This document shows, one piece after another, positions 11,014 through 23,100 of a stretch of DNA of 64,000 bases. The stretch spans positions 57,850,066-57,914,065 of the forward strand of contig NC_134400.1 of assembly GCF_050003625.1 (NCBI RefSeq), written 5' to 3'. A program made the position numbers and the translations under genes. Source of the stretch: Haematobia irritans (Eukaryota; Arthropoda; Insecta; Diptera; Muscidae). Position 1 is the first letter of the stretch. Every line of letters begins with the position of its first letter. The notes below the pieces were generated by a model. That model had not been told where the DNA came from. It saw only the letters and a list, made by a program, of their open reading frames with translations, and searched no databases.

Positions 11014-11457
11014 CAAGTAAGGAAAGTCTAAAGTCGGGCGGGGCCGACTATATTATACCCTGCACCACTTTGTAGATCTAAATTTTCGATACCATATCAC
11101 ATCCGTCAAATGTGTTGGGTGCTATATATAAAGGTTTGTCCCAAATACATACATTTAAATATCACTCGATTTGGACAGAATTTGATAGACTTTTACAAAA
11201 TCTATCGACTCAAAATTTAAGTCGGCTAATACACTCATAAAATATTCCGATGTACTGATTTTGAAGAACATCGGTTGATAAACACGCCAATTATGACCAG
11301 ATCGTGGATAAATATATATAGCAGCTATATCTAAATCTGAACCGATTTTTTCCAAAATCAATAGCGATTGTCTTTGTTCCAAAAAACGACCTTATGCCAA
11401 ATTTGAGGACGATCGGACTTAAACTGCGACCTGTACTTTGCGCACACAAATACATGA

Positions 11458-11488
<31 letters not shown>

Positions 11489-11630
11489 GACATCGCTAAA
11501 TCGACTCAGAATTTAATTCTAGGACGATCGGTATACTAAACGATGGGTCTCAGACTTTTCCTTCTTGGCGTTACATACAAATGCACAAACTTATTATACC
11601 CTGTACCACACTAGTGGTGAAGGGTATAAA
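11014..11630 (+). mobile_element. HER-2 copy A (second dialect)
   Basis: The head reads CAAGTAAGGAAAGTCTAAAG, then GGCGGGGCCGACTATATTAT and ACCCTGCACCAC. It carries about one array unit (GCTATATCTAAATCTGAACC), a CGGA/CAGA-rich tract at 11461-11490 and the block AATCGACTCAGAATTTAATT. A terminal hairpin lies at about 11592-11630, with arms TTATACCCT..ACCAC and GTGGT..AGGGTATAA around a short loop. It shows the HER-1 plan with different sequence. Confidence 0.85.
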
Positions 11631-11869
11631 AAGAGGTGAAAAAAACTTATTTTATTTACGTCACTTACCGAACTCCAAGGTGTTAGCGCAAATTGTCGAG
11701 GCCTCGATGAGTTTGATGACTTGGAATAAATATGTTCTGGTTGTGAAGTCGTTTATTCAACGTAGTTTTCTTCAAGGGATACAAATTGAAATTTCGTTGC
11801 GAAAAAAGGATTTAGATTGCGAAAAAACGATTTAGATTCTTTCTAAAAACAAACTAAAATTAATATAAC
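11631..11869. other. Unrecognised A+T-rich stretch
   Basis: A frame on the plus strand is open from inside the HER-2 tail to 11835. Its downstream part (about 60 codons) matches no family I know. No start codon or splice site clearly belongs to it. It may be unique DNA or the edge of an unseen repeat. Confidence 0.25.
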
Positions 11870-11871
11870 TA

Positions 11872-12809
11872 AAGGGTGATTTGTTAAGAGCTTGATAACT
11901 TTAAAAAAACTTAAAAAAAACGCATAAAATTTGCAAAATCTCATCGGTTCTTTATTTGAAACGTTAGATTGGTCCATGACATTTACTTTTTGAAGATAAT
12001 TTCATTTAAATGTTGACCGCGGCTGCGTCTTAGGTGGTCCATTCGGAAAGTCCAATTTTGGGCAACTTTTTCGAGCATTTCGGCCGGAATAGCCCGAATT
12101 TCTTCGGAAATGTTGTCTTCCAAAGCTGGAATAGTTGCTGGCTTATTTCTGTAGACTTTAGACTTGACGTAGCCCCACAAAAAATAGTCTAAAGGCGTCA
12201 AATCGCATGATCTTGGTGGCCAACTTACCGGTCCATTTCTTGAGATGAATTGTTCTCCGAAGTTTTCCCTCAAAATGGCCATAGAATCGCGAGCTGTGTG
12301 GCATGTAGCGCCATCTTGTTGAAACCACATGTCAACCAAGTTCAGTTCTTCCATTTTTGGCAACAAAAAGTTTGTTAGCATCGAACGATAGCGATCGCCA
12401 TTCACCGTAACGTTGCGTCCAACAGCATCTTTGAAAAAATACGGTCCAATGATTCCACCAGCGTACAAACCACACCAAACAGTGCATTTTTCGGGATGCA
12501 TGGGCAGTTCTTGAACGGCTTCTGGTTGCTCTTCACTCCAAATGCGGCAATTTTGCTTATTTACGTAGCCATTCAACCAGAAATGAGCCTCATCGCTGAA
12601 CAAAATTTGTCGATAAAAAAGCGGATTTTCTGCCAACTTTTCTAGGGCCCATTCACTGAAAATTCGACGTTGTGGCTCGTTAGTAAGTCTATTCATGATG
12701 AAATGTCAAAGCATACTGAGCATCTTTCTCTTTGACACCATGTCTGAAATCCCACGTGATCTGTCAAATACTAATGCATGAAAATCCTAACCTCAAAAGA
12801 ATCACCCTT
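11872..12809 (-). mobile_element. Internally deleted DD41D mariner-like transposon
   Basis: The element is flanked by TA (11870-11871 and 12810-12811) and has short imperfect inverted ends starting AAGGGTGATT. At 938 bp it is shorter than an autonomous Tc1/mariner element (about 1.3 kb). A C-terminal transposase reading frame fills most of it. Both ends are intact, so the loss is internal and not a 5' truncation. Such copies can be moved by a full-length relative. Confidence 0.88.
11983..12696 (-). CDS. Tc1/mariner transposase, DDE domain only (DD41D type)
   Basis: The 237-residue frame is uninterrupted. The catalytic triad is visible: Asp in FSDEAHF, Asp in QQDGATCHTA and Asp in TPLDYFLWG. 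Forty-one residues separate the last two, so this is DD41D, the spacing of the rosa/VISITOR-type mariners. Full-length relatives are about 340 residues with an N-terminal helix-turn-helix. Here the start MNRLTNE is joined directly to PQRRIF, which normally lies just before the catalytic domain. The DNA-binding region is therefore missing while frame and start are kept. It probably cannot bind the transposon ends alone. It has no stop codons or frameshifts, so the copy looks young. Confidence 0.88.
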   Translation of the reverse strand: MNRLTNEPQRRIFSEWALEKLAENPLFYRQILFSDEAHFWLNGYVNKQNCRIWSEEQPEAVQELPMHPEKCTVWCGLYAGGIIGPYFFKDAVGRNVTVNGDRYRSMLTNFLLPKMEELNLVDMWFQQDGATCHTARDSMAILRENFGEQFISRNGPVSWPPRSCDLTPLDYFLWGYVKSKVYRNKPATIPALEDNISEEIRAIPAEMLEKVAQNWTFRMDHLRRSRGQHLNEIIFKK

Positions 12810-12811
12810 TA

Positions 12812-13783
12812 TATATATGAACATATTTTCTGTTTTCTAATATATATACATAACTTTAATTACGATGGATAAATCAGGATGAAACGATGATTCAAATATT
12901 ATGGACACGTCTGAATGGATTTCAATTTGTGATGACGAATTTATTGAGGGTATAGAAATTTTCCGGAATTTTTACAAATTCGCCAGGTCTAAAATCTTAA
13001 TTTTCATTAAATTTGACGAACAATTTTCTACAACCTCCATCAGAGAATTCATTTTCTTCGGTAAAGTTCACCTGGCTGCTGCTTTTAAGCTTTACGCAAT
13101 CAGAAAAGATTCTAAGCTCCAATAAATACAATCCCCAATTCGTTAACTTTTGGGCCGATATTTTTCAATTCAGTCGCTATTTGCAGCCTTTTCCGTGTCT
13201 TCTGTCACTTCTTCTCTAAACAGATGTTGTGCTCTGAAATTTTTCTCCTCCGGCAAGAATGGAGGCCAGTATTGAGGTGCACGCGCAATTCCTATGAATG
13301 ACGGTCTATTAATTTCTAATCTTCCAAGGCTCCCGATGTTCAAGACAACAAATACCTTGTTTAACACAAACTGTATTTAAGAATTTGAAAAAAGTCTCTT
13401 TGTCCTTTCCACAAAATTTTATAGATGATTTAAATATTGGTGGATCTCTTTAACAGAGAATTCTATCATCTAGTTTAATCACCGTAAAATCTTTCTTAAC
13501 AATTATTGAACGGAGCAGGGACTAATTCTCGGTTTGTTCTTAATAACAGGAGACACGGAATGAATTACCATTGGTAATCGCAATTATCTGTCTACCTATA
13601 TTGGAATAACTTAAACTTCCACTGCCAAAAACTCACCACCGGTCATTAAATACATTTGCCTAAAAATAACTCTGTATCTTCCAGCATAAACCGTTGCCTG
13701 CCATGTAAAAAAAAATATTCGCATGTGGAGATATTAAAATTAATAATAAGTACAAAAAAAAAAAACAAATTAATTAAATTTTT
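12812..13783. other. No recognised gene; two unidentified open frames
   Basis: A plus-strand frame at 12901-13125 (74 codons) and a minus-strand frame at 13170-13367 (65 codons, with LEINRPSFIGIARAPQYWPP) are open but match nothing I recognise. The second has less biased composition than most chance frames here and could be a degraded coding fragment. Poly(A)-rich DNA at 13753-13767 precedes the tRNA-like unit. Confidence 0.25.
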
Positions 13784-13860
13784 CCATACTGGGGTTCGAA
13801 CCGCCGTTACCTGTATTCTAAGTCGACGACACTAGCTCTGTGCTACGCCAAGCTGGGCTG
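13784..13860 (-). ncRNA. tRNA-like sequence, probably a SINE head
   Basis: On the minus strand an A-box-like TGGCGTAGCACAGAGCTAG and a B-box GGTTCGAACCCC are spaced as in a tRNA, with an anticodon-like loop around CTTAGAA. A long T-run follows on that strand (plus-strand A-run at 13753-13767). Acceptor-stem pairing is incomplete (CCAGCTT against AGTATGG), which suits a tRNA-derived SINE or pseudogene better than a working tRNA. Confidence 0.5.
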
Positions 13861-14079
13861 CTGCGTGAACTACAGCTTAAGTGATGCTGACTCCATACAT
13901 GTTTATGTTCTCACTATTTCTATTTTTACTATTCCCTTTCTGATGGTCCGACATGTATGGAAAGAAATGAGTATAAATTGAAGCGAACATCGATGAGCTG
14001 ATCATCCCACCAAACATTTCGCATGGTATTTACCATTAATAACCAAAATGAGTTAACTCACACATTACAGGCTCATCAT

Positions 14080-15384
14080 AGCTGTACTTCGGCAGTAACG
14101 GATGTGGCAGAGAGTGTATAGACAATGGTAATATCGCACTACTTGCCCTGATTGATCATTCGAAAGCTTTCGACTCGGTTAATCATCACGTCCTGCGACA
14201 GAAACTGTCAGGATTTATGAATTCCTCGGTGTTCTCTTTACGCCTAATATCACCCTATCTCAGTGACAGATCGAAGTTCTATCTTAGGACCTTTACTATT
14301 TTCTATGTATGCGAATGACTTGCCGGGTGTCTTGATTCATTACAAATCTCGGATGTATGCGGATGATCCTCAAATCTACCTTAGAGTAGCCCAGAAGAGT
14401 TTGATAGATGTGTAGAAAGATTAAATGAGGATTTGCGAAGAGTAAACCTATGGGGGCAGAGGAATGGCTTCTGCCGCAATGCGACGATGTCCAAGTCTGG
14501 TAATCCAAAGCGTGCCAATCGACTGTCACAAACTCCCTACATTCATATAAATGACGAACCTATTGAGATTGTCGAAGGTATAGGAATCTTGGTGTTATGT
14601 TTAATGAATCTTTAACGTGGTCAGACCATATAACCATGATCTCTGGTAGGGTATTTGTCACTCTCAGATCTCTTTGGAAGACACAGAGATATCTACCACT
14701 GAGAATCAAACTACTCTTGACGAAGACCTACTTTTTGGTCTCAACAGGTATGCCCATCTGACTGCGTTCTCAACCAAGATATTGGGAGTCAATTTTGAGA
14801 ATTACCTGAAAATTCGTGTCGTATTATTTCTATATAGGATTATTACGGACAGGGAACCTGATCATATATTTAATAGATTACGCTTTAGTGACAATTCTTC
14901 ATCCATGTGATTCGTCTCTGGAACATGTTACCTCTAAATATAAAAAACAATTACAAGCAGAGCACAATTCAAATCAACTTTTTATCTATTTTCTTTAATA
15001 CTGACATCTTCAATAATAATAAATAAACTACACTTCTTTTTTTTGTACTTATCATAATTATATTGTATTTTAATTGGCAATAAGATTCATATAATCTCTT
15101 GAAACGTTTATAAATTAACCCTGTTTAAGTTAACATTAAATTCTGCTCTTTTAATTAATCTTTTTATTTCGTAATTCGTAGCAAAAAACATTTCTGTTTA
15201 CCTCATGTGTCATTTATTAATCTCATTTAAACCATAATTTGTACATTCCGTTCTAGTTTAATTAACGTTATTAAATATTGTTTTGATATAAATCTGTTTG
15301 CATATAATCAAATGCCCGTACTGTAAATTATAGGACCTTGAGTCGTTTTGTGCTGGAACCAAACTCAATAAATAATAATAATAA
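14080..15384 (+). pseudogene. 5'-truncated, decayed LINE (CR1/jockey-type reverse transcriptase)
   Basis: Fragments of a reverse transcriptase are readable in shifting frames: LIDHSKAFDSVNHHVL (fingers/palm), ISPYLSDRSKF, and MYADDPQIYL, the YADD catalytic motif. Next come SLTWSDHI and LRSLWKTQRYLPLRIK, then a C-terminal stretch at 14674-14998. The 3' end has a short (AAT)n tail at about 15370-15384, immediately followed by a HER-1 head. Several frameshifts and stops show it is dead. Endonuclease and ORF1 are absent. Confidence 0.75.
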
Positions 15385-17178
15385 AACAAGTATATACGGC
15401 CGTAAGTACGGCCAGACCGAATCTTATGTACCCTCCACCATGGAGTGCGTAGAAACTTCTACGAAAGACTGTCATCCACAATCGAATTAATTGGATTTTG
15501 GTATTTTAAAACTTCTTAACATCGTTTTCTAAATTGTGAGTTAGTCCATACATGGTATATATTAGACAAAAAAGGTATGTATAGGTAAGTCTACAAATAA
15601 TTACGAATCGATATGGACTTTTGCACTTTAGATAGCCAGAATTGAAATATGGGGGTCGCTTATGTGTGGGCTATATACAATTATGAACTTGATATGGACC
15701 AATTTTTGTGTGATTGCGGATCTATTTATCTGAGGGCTATATATAACTATAGACCGATTGGACCTAGTTAGACATGGTTGTTAACGGCCATATACTAGCA
15801 CAATGTACCAAATTTCAACGGACTCGGATGAAATTTGCTCCTCCAAGTGGCTCCAAAACCAAATCTCGGGATCGGTTTATATGGGGGCTATATATGATTA
15901 TGGACTGATATGGACCACTTTTGGCATGGTTGTTAAATATCGTATACTAACACCACGTACCAAATTTCGACCGAATCGGATGAATTTTGTACATGGTGTT
16001 AGTATATGGTCTCTAACAACCGTGCAAAAATTGGTCCACATCGGTCCATAATTATATATAGCCCCCATATAAACCGATCCCCCGATTTGGCTTGCAGAGC
16101 CTCTAAGAGAAGCAAATTTAATCCGATCCGGCTAAAATTTTGTGCATGGTGTTAGTATATAGTCTCTAACAATGATGCAAAAATTGGTCCACATCGGTCC
16201 AAAATTATATATAGCCCCCATATAAACCGATCCCCCGATTTGGCTTGCGGAGCCTCTAAGAAAACCAAATTTCATCCAATCCGGCTGAAATTTGGTACAT
16301 GGTGTTAGTATATGGTCTCTAATGACCGTGCAAAAATTGGTCCACATCGGTGCATAATTATATATAGCCCCCATACAAACCGATCACCAAATTTGACCTC
16401 CGGAGCCTCTTGGAAGACCAAAATGCATCTGATTCAGTTGAAATTTGGTACGTTTTGTTAATATATGGCCTCAAACACCCGTGAACAAATTGGTCGAAAT
16501 CGGTCCATAATTATATATAGCTCCCATATAAACCGATCCCCAGATTTGACCTCCGGTGCCTTTTGGAGAAGCAAAATGCATCCGATCTGGTTGAAATTTG
16601 GTACGTGGTGGTAGTATATGATATTTAACAACCATGCCAAAAGTGGTCAGTGCATAATCATATATAGGCCCCATATAAACTGATCCCGATATTTCGTTTT
16701 GGAGCCACTTGGAGGAGCAAATTTCATCCTAGTCAGTTGAAATTTGCTACATTGTGCTAGTATATGGCCGTTAACAACCATGCCTAGCTATGCCCATATC
16801 GGTCTATAGTTATATATATCCCTCAGATAAATCGATCCCCGATCACAAAATATGGGTCCATATCAAGTTCACAAATAATTGTATATGGCCGCCATATAAG
16901 CGACCCCCATATTTCAATTCTGGCTCTCTACGTACCCTGCAAAAGTCCATATCGATTCGTAATTATTTGTAGACTTAACCTATACATACCTTTTCTGTCT
17001 AATATATACCACTTATGGACTAACCCCCAATTTAGAAAACGATGTTAAGAAGTTTTAAGATACCACAACCCAAGTAATTCGATTGTGGATGACAGTCTGT
17101 CGTAGAAGTTTCTACGCAATCCATGGTGGAGGGTACATAAGATTCGGCCTGGCCGAACTTACGGCCCTATTTACTTGT
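15385..17178. mobile_element. HER-1 copy D, folded back into two inverted arms
   Basis: A plus-strand head and array (about 15385-15988) is followed by extra array units on the minus strand and then a minus-strand head ending at 17178 (GGCCTGGCCGAACTTACGGC). Both outer ends are heads and no tail is present. The arms (about 15385-15988 and 16568-17178) are about 600 bp each around a loop of about 580 bp, so a transcript could form a long hairpin. Frames at 15803-16051 and 16132-16674 are array translations. Confidence 0.85.
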
Positions 17179-18756
17179 TATTCCTAGAAAAAAGTCAACG
17201 GAAAATTCATGAAAATTATGTTAAGGTTAATTTTATGATATGAAATGAAATGAAAATAAGGAACAAAAGTTTTATACAAATGAACGGCCAATCGAAAATG
17301 CCAATTTTTTCGCTATCCGCGTTCAATTCGTGTAAATAAATCCGATTAATCGGTATCGGCTTTGAAAACCCTAGGTGGTCCTAAACATATATGAGCGCTC
17401 TTTGGACTATAAAACGTTTAGATGGGTGATCTTTTCGGAATTCCCACATTACTCATCAGCATAAATTTGGTGAACTCGCACCTTCTTTTTGGTGATAGTG
17501 GTACTCAGAGATAGTCCAACGGACTATATTTTTTGGTTTTTTACAATCAAAAAGTCGCAAACCTCATATACCCGTATAAAAGTATCCAGCAATGGAAATG
17601 TTCCTTTTGGATCCGGAGGTAGTACAAAATTGGCTCACAAGTAATGAATTTTATATGGACTTAGCATAGGGCGGAATTCATCGTTTTTAGCATCCGATGC
17701 ATTAATTGAAGGCAAGTACCACCAGTTCGTTTCCAGTGATAATTGCCTTCATATGTTTACAAACATTCCATTGGAAATTCCAAAACGATTGTCCATCTAA
17801 ATTTTTACCCCAATCAATTTGGCAAACATATTTTTCCTTTTTTAGTTAAGCTTCTTTTGTAGTTTTAGCTAACATACGCTGAAATTAAAACCGTAAATGG
17901 ATTTTTTTCTTCGAGATCATATCAGTTTTGATGACAAACATGACACTTCTCTATGTCTTTGACAAATCATTTTCCCTTTTATTATCAGGCAATTTCATTG
18001 TGGACAAATGAGCTCCAATTTGTCTATAAAGGAAAGCAATGACTGCCTTCACTGAGTTTTCCTCAAAGACATTTGTTGAAAATTTCGTAAAACAAAACAA
18101 AAAAAAAACATTCAATAAAAACATTTCGATGTTCTCGTCTCCTTTACTAGAGGGTAAATTATTGAAGTGTCCAAAAGAACCACACATTATCACCAGAAAT
18201 TTGGCATAAACATATGAACTTTCTGTTCACCTTCATTTTTTGTTTTGCTTGGTGGCTATCCACTCCTTTGTTATTACTGTCGAGTTTCAACAAAAATTGT
18301 GACAGTTTGGACATATTTCCCCTCACCAGAGGGATAACTTTTTTGGCAAAAGTTTTTCGATTGCACTATGAAAAATACCTCCACGTTTAATATTTTATTG
18401 TGAAAGTATTTTGTGGCAACTAACCAAGTTTACCCCACAATGTTAAAAGGTAATATTTTGCGGTAAGCTATGTTTCCATCATAGTTGTGGGTATTTGGGA
18501 GTTGCATACTTTTGATCCACCAGAGATTAGAGGAAATACACAGAGATCATTATAGCCTGCAGGTATTGTGTGTGAATAAATTGTTAAACCCTCCACCATA
18601 GCATTCGGGGTACTCTAACTGCTTCATTCCGTTTGTAATACATCGAAATGTTGATCTAAGATCCCATAATGTAAGCAAAACAAAGTAATCTGCTTCACAC
18701 ACAACGAAAATTTCATTAAAAGTCAGTCAACGAAAAATTTTCATTGATATAACGAA
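17179..18756. other. No recognised gene; one HER-1 tail remnant
   Basis: Bases 17280-18500 match no other part of the window and show no recognisable coding motif. An 80-codon minus-strand frame at 17951-18193 is unidentified. At about 18590-18670 a minus-strand HER-1 tail survives (CCCTCCACCATAGC, CATTCCGTTTGTAATACATC), cut on its right side. Confidence 0.35.
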
Positions 18757-18823
18757 GGTTAGGCTAGGTTAAGTTAAAGTGGCAGCCCGATTAATGTGAT
18801 ACCACATTAACTAAAAATACCTA

Positions 18824-20102
18824 AAGGGTAATACGGTCAAAATTTGGTCAAGGGAAAACGCGTGTAAATCGGTGAAATCGTTTATTTAAAAAATCAAATT
18901 AAATTTCTTTTTCAAGTTCAATTAGTATAAAATTCAGGAAAAATATTCAGTTAGGCTTTCGCTTTTCCAAATCCGAATTGCCGGGCCTCACGCTTGACAC
19001 CTGCCATCAGATTTTGTACAGCCACCTTGTCCACCTTCTTCGCCGCAGAAAGCCAGTTTGCCTTGAACTGCTGCTCGTCCTTAGCAGTTTTTTTGGTCTT
19101 CTTTAGGTTCCGCTTGACAATAGCCCAGTATTTCTCAATTGGGCGGAGCTCTGGCGTGTTGGGAGGGTTCTTTCCTTGGGAACCACCTGCACGTTGTTGG
19201 CGGCGTACCACTCCATGGCCTTTTTACCGTAATGGCAAATGCCAAATCCGGCCAAAACAGTACGGAACAACCGTGTTTCTTCAGGAAAGGCATCAGACGT
19301 TTATTCAAGCACTCTTTCACGTAAATTTCTTGGTTGACAGTCCCGGAAGCTATGAAAATGCTGCTTTTCAAGCCACAGGTAGAGATGGCTTGCCAAACCA
19401 GATACTTCTTTGCGAACTTTGACAGTTTTATGTGCTTGAAAATATCTGCTACCTTTCCCCTTCCTTTTGCCGTATAAAACTCTTGTCCCGGAATCTGCTT
19501 GTAGTCGGCTTTGACGTAGGTTTCGTCGTCCATTACCACGCAGTCAAACTTCGTCAGCATCGTCGTGTACAGCCTCCGGGATCGCGCTTTGGCTGTCGTA
19601 TTTTGTTTATCATCGCGATTTGGAGTCACTACCTTCTTGTAAGTCGATAGTCCGGCTCGTTTGTAGACGATACACCCAGCTTATTTGCGGCATCTCGGAG
19701 AGAGAGGTTAGGGTTTCGCTTGAAACTACCGGCAACTCTCTTTGTTTTCTCTGCGGCTTCCGGTTTTCGATTTCCCCCCGATCCAAACTTCCTGGCTGTC
19801 GACAAACGTTCCCCAAACACTTCAAATACATTTGTAACGGTTGATTTGGCAACTTTTAGCGATTTTGCCAGCTTTGCGTGCAAGTAGCTCGGATTTTCGC
19901 GATGCGCGAGCAAAATTTGGATACGCTGCTCTTCTTGCTTGGACGGCATTTTGACAACTGAAAAGTGAATTCCAAAATCAAAATAGGAGCAACATTCTAC
20001 ACACACACACCTTCAAAATGAGGGGTGTTCAGTTTTTTTAAATGCAAAATTGAAAGAAATACGTCAAGTTTATATTGACCAAATGTTGACCGTGTCACCC
20101 TT
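18824..20102 (-). mobile_element. DD37E mariner-like transposon, copy 1 (inside the LINE)
   Basis: Inverted ends of about 27 bp begin AAGGGTAATACGGTCAA on the left and AAGGGTGACACGGTCAA on the right, read inward. TA flanks both ends (18822-18823 and 20103-20104). The 1279-bp element interrupts the LINE 3' UTR between AAATACC and TTACATATGG. The LINE copies at 30906 and 34369 have the uninterrupted sequence, which fixes the insertion site exactly. Confidence 0.93.
18951..19949 (-). pseudogene. DD37E transposase, copy 1, broken
   Basis: The start MPSKQEEQRIQILLAHREN at 19949 and an N-terminal helix-turn-helix region are intact. Compared with copy 2, a 19-bp deletion near 19660 shifts the frame before the catalytic domain. 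The first catalytic Asp (VVMDDETYVKADY) is present. Single-base losses near 19229 and 19172 shift the region around the second Asp and the PPNTPEL segment, so the triad cannot be read in one frame. The C-terminus (NPPNTPELRPIEKYW, ending in GFGKAKA) is preserved in another frame. It cannot make a working enzyme. Confidence 0.88.
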
Positions 20103-20147
20103 TATTACATATGGGCACTTCTAGTTTTAACCGCTGAACCTTCTCGA

Positions 20148-23100
20148 TTATTTTCCTTTGTTGAACCAACCAGATTGTTCCAAAAACATTAGCAGACTGC
20201 TTAAGTTAACGTTTTCCACATCCGCCAGTAATCTGAAGCTATATGCTTCTAGAAGTTGCTTGCGCTTTACACAAAATGCAGGACATTCACACAAGAGGTG
20301 TTTAATTGATTCCTTTTCCTCCGCATCATGATAGCTCATACAATAGTCATTATACTTCGCGCCAATAGTTTTTGCAAAATCGCCTATCAGGCAGCGACCC
20401 GTTATAGCAGATATTAGGAGTGATATCTGACGTCTGGAGAACACTAGAATATCTAGTGTGCGGTTTAAGTTTAAATGGGGCCATATTTGCTTGGTGACAA
20501 CCCTTGAAATTCTCCCATCGAACATTTGCCATCATAACAGCCTTCTCACGCAGCATGAGCTTGCAGGTAGCCAGGGGTATACCAACAGATTCTATTTCCC
20601 CTGGAATGTGTAAGGTAGTCCCTTGCCTTGCCAACTCATCCACTTCGCAGTTCCCCGGTATGTTCCTATGGCCAGGCACCCATATTATGTGAATATGGTA
20701 CTGCTCAGCCATCTTATTGAAAGATTTGCGGCAGTCGATGGCCGTTTTCGAGTTGTGGAACACAGAGTCCAAGGATTTTATTGCAGGTTTACTGTCTGAG
20801 TATATATTAATGCCCACATTTTTTGGAACATTACTTTTTAGCCAATTCGCTAATATTTCAGCCTGAAAAACACTACAGTGATTAGGTAATCTACTCGCTA
20901 TTCGAAGTTCCAGATCATTAGAATATACTCCGAAACCCACTTGCCCATCCAATTTGGAGCCATCAGTGTAGAAATCTATATATTCTTTATTCCCCGGGGT
21001 CTGTGTGCACCACGCCTCTCTGTTGGGGATTAGAGTCTCAAACTTTTTGTCGAAAAGTGGACTCGCCAAAGTGTAATCCACTACGTTAGGCACATCTGGC
21101 ATTATTTTGAGGACCGAACTGTTACCGTAAGTTTTTTCTGACCACAGCGATAGTTCGCGCAACCGCACAGCCGTTGTTGCAGCTGACTGTTTGGCCAAAA
21201 TGTCTAAAGGCAATAGATGCAGCATGACATTAAGGGAATTTGTTCCTGTCTTGCTGAATGCGCCTGAAATACACAAACACGCCATACGCTGAACTTTATC
21301 TAAACAAGTCGGTTTCTGAAGTGCCGGCCACCAGACTACAACACCGTATAGCATTATAGGTCTAACCACTGCCATGTATAGCCAATGCACAATTTTTGGT
21401 TTTAGTCCCCACTTTTTTCCTATTGCCTTTTTGCACGAGTACAAAGCTACCGTTGCTTTTCTCGCCCTTTCTTCAATATTAAGCTTAAAGTTCAGCTTCC
21501 TGTCCAAGGAAGCTGAACTTTGCACACTCACCAAAGGGAATTTCAATACCCCCTAAGGAAATAGGCCTAACCGTGGGAGTTTTGCGATCTAATTCTGTCT
21601 TTGCAGGATTTACCCCAAGACCATTGTCTTTCGCCCATTTCTCAGTCATCCGGAGGGCCCTCTGAATAATATCTCTGATTGTGGATGGGAATTTTCCCCT
21701 GAATGCTAGAGCCACATCATCTGCGTATGCCACCACTTTATCCTTTCTTTTTCTAGGGTAACCAGGAGGTTATTTCTAGCAATATTCCAAAGAAGAGGTG
21801 ATAGAACTCCACCTTGGGGAGTGCCTCTGTTCACATACCTTTGTATGTTTGCTTGTCCTAGTGTGGCTGAAATACGTCTCTTCATTAGAAGTTCGTCTAA
21901 CATCCTAAGTATACATGGATCAACATTCATAGTTGTCAGTCCATTTAATATCGAGCTCAGATGGACATTATTGAACTCCCCTTCGATGTCTAGAAACGCC
22001 ACGATTGTGTATTCTTTGACAGATAGTGAGCTTTCAATAAAGCTGACTAGTTCAGTAGACCTGCCCTTCGAGTATGCATGCTGTCGTTTCGAGAACAAAC
22101 TTGAATCGATGCTAGTTCTAAGATAAATATCTAACATCCTCTCCAGAGTCTTAAGTAGGAATGAGGATAAGCTGATTGGTCGAAAATCCTCGAGTGAGAG
22201 GTTTTTCCCGCTTTAGGTATGAAAACGACTTTTGTTTCCCTCACTTTTTTGGGATATATGATAAGTTGATACATCCTTTATATATCGCCGACAACCAGGG
22301 GATAATTTTGTCAGTCACTGCTTGTAACTCCTTCGGAGTAATTCCATCAGTTCCGGGGGATTTGAATGGTCCAAAGCTATTTAACGCCCATCTTATTCTA
22401 GATTCCATTACAATTTCCTCGATAGGAAACGAGCGCTGAGCCACTGTGGCACCGCCAGAACCTGGTTCAACCGTCTGATTTCCAGGAAAATGTGTGTCCA
22501 ATAGAACCACCAGCGTCTTCTCACTGGATGTTGTCCAATTGCCCTCCGATGTTTTAATGAAACTTGGAGCGGAGTTGGTGGATGCTAGAACCTTCCGTAG
22601 TCTGGAAGCCTCGGACGTATTCTCAATACTGCTGCAGTAATTCCAAGAGTTATGCTGAGCCTTTCTCAGTTCTCGTTTGTATCCTCTCAGATTCTTCTTG
22701 TAAGCGTCCCAATCCTCAGGGGCTCTGGTGGACTTTGCCTTGTTAAAGTGCTTCCTGCAGGATTTCCTCATATTACTCAATTCCGTAGACCACCATGGTG
22801 GTCGATTTTCCCCCCTTGGCTACCCTCTAGGGCATGCAGCTTTCAGTGAGATGTTGAAGGCCTTAGTAATCCGCTCCACTGCGTGTTCGATATCTTGCAC
22901 ATTTCTCATATTTGTCTCTGCTATTGCCGGTATCATCATATTGAACGATTCCCTATACCTATTCCAGTCAGTTTTCCTAACATTTGGCGGAAATATGGTC
23001 TTGGTGATATGAACATCAGATTTGAAACTGATGTAGTGATGATCTGAGAAGCTGTGTTCACTTAAAACCTGCCACTCAGATATCATTTCATTCAGTTCTT

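Noticed and set aside
14296..14615. Short proteins on both strands at 14296-14615
   Set aside because: They lie inside the decayed CR1/jockey-type LINE, whose RT motifs are spread over different plus-strand frames.
18994..19650. Plus-strand frames of 61-142 codons over the DD37E elements (also 57379-58335)
   Set aside because: Shadows of the minus-strand transposase, which has the recognisable motifs.
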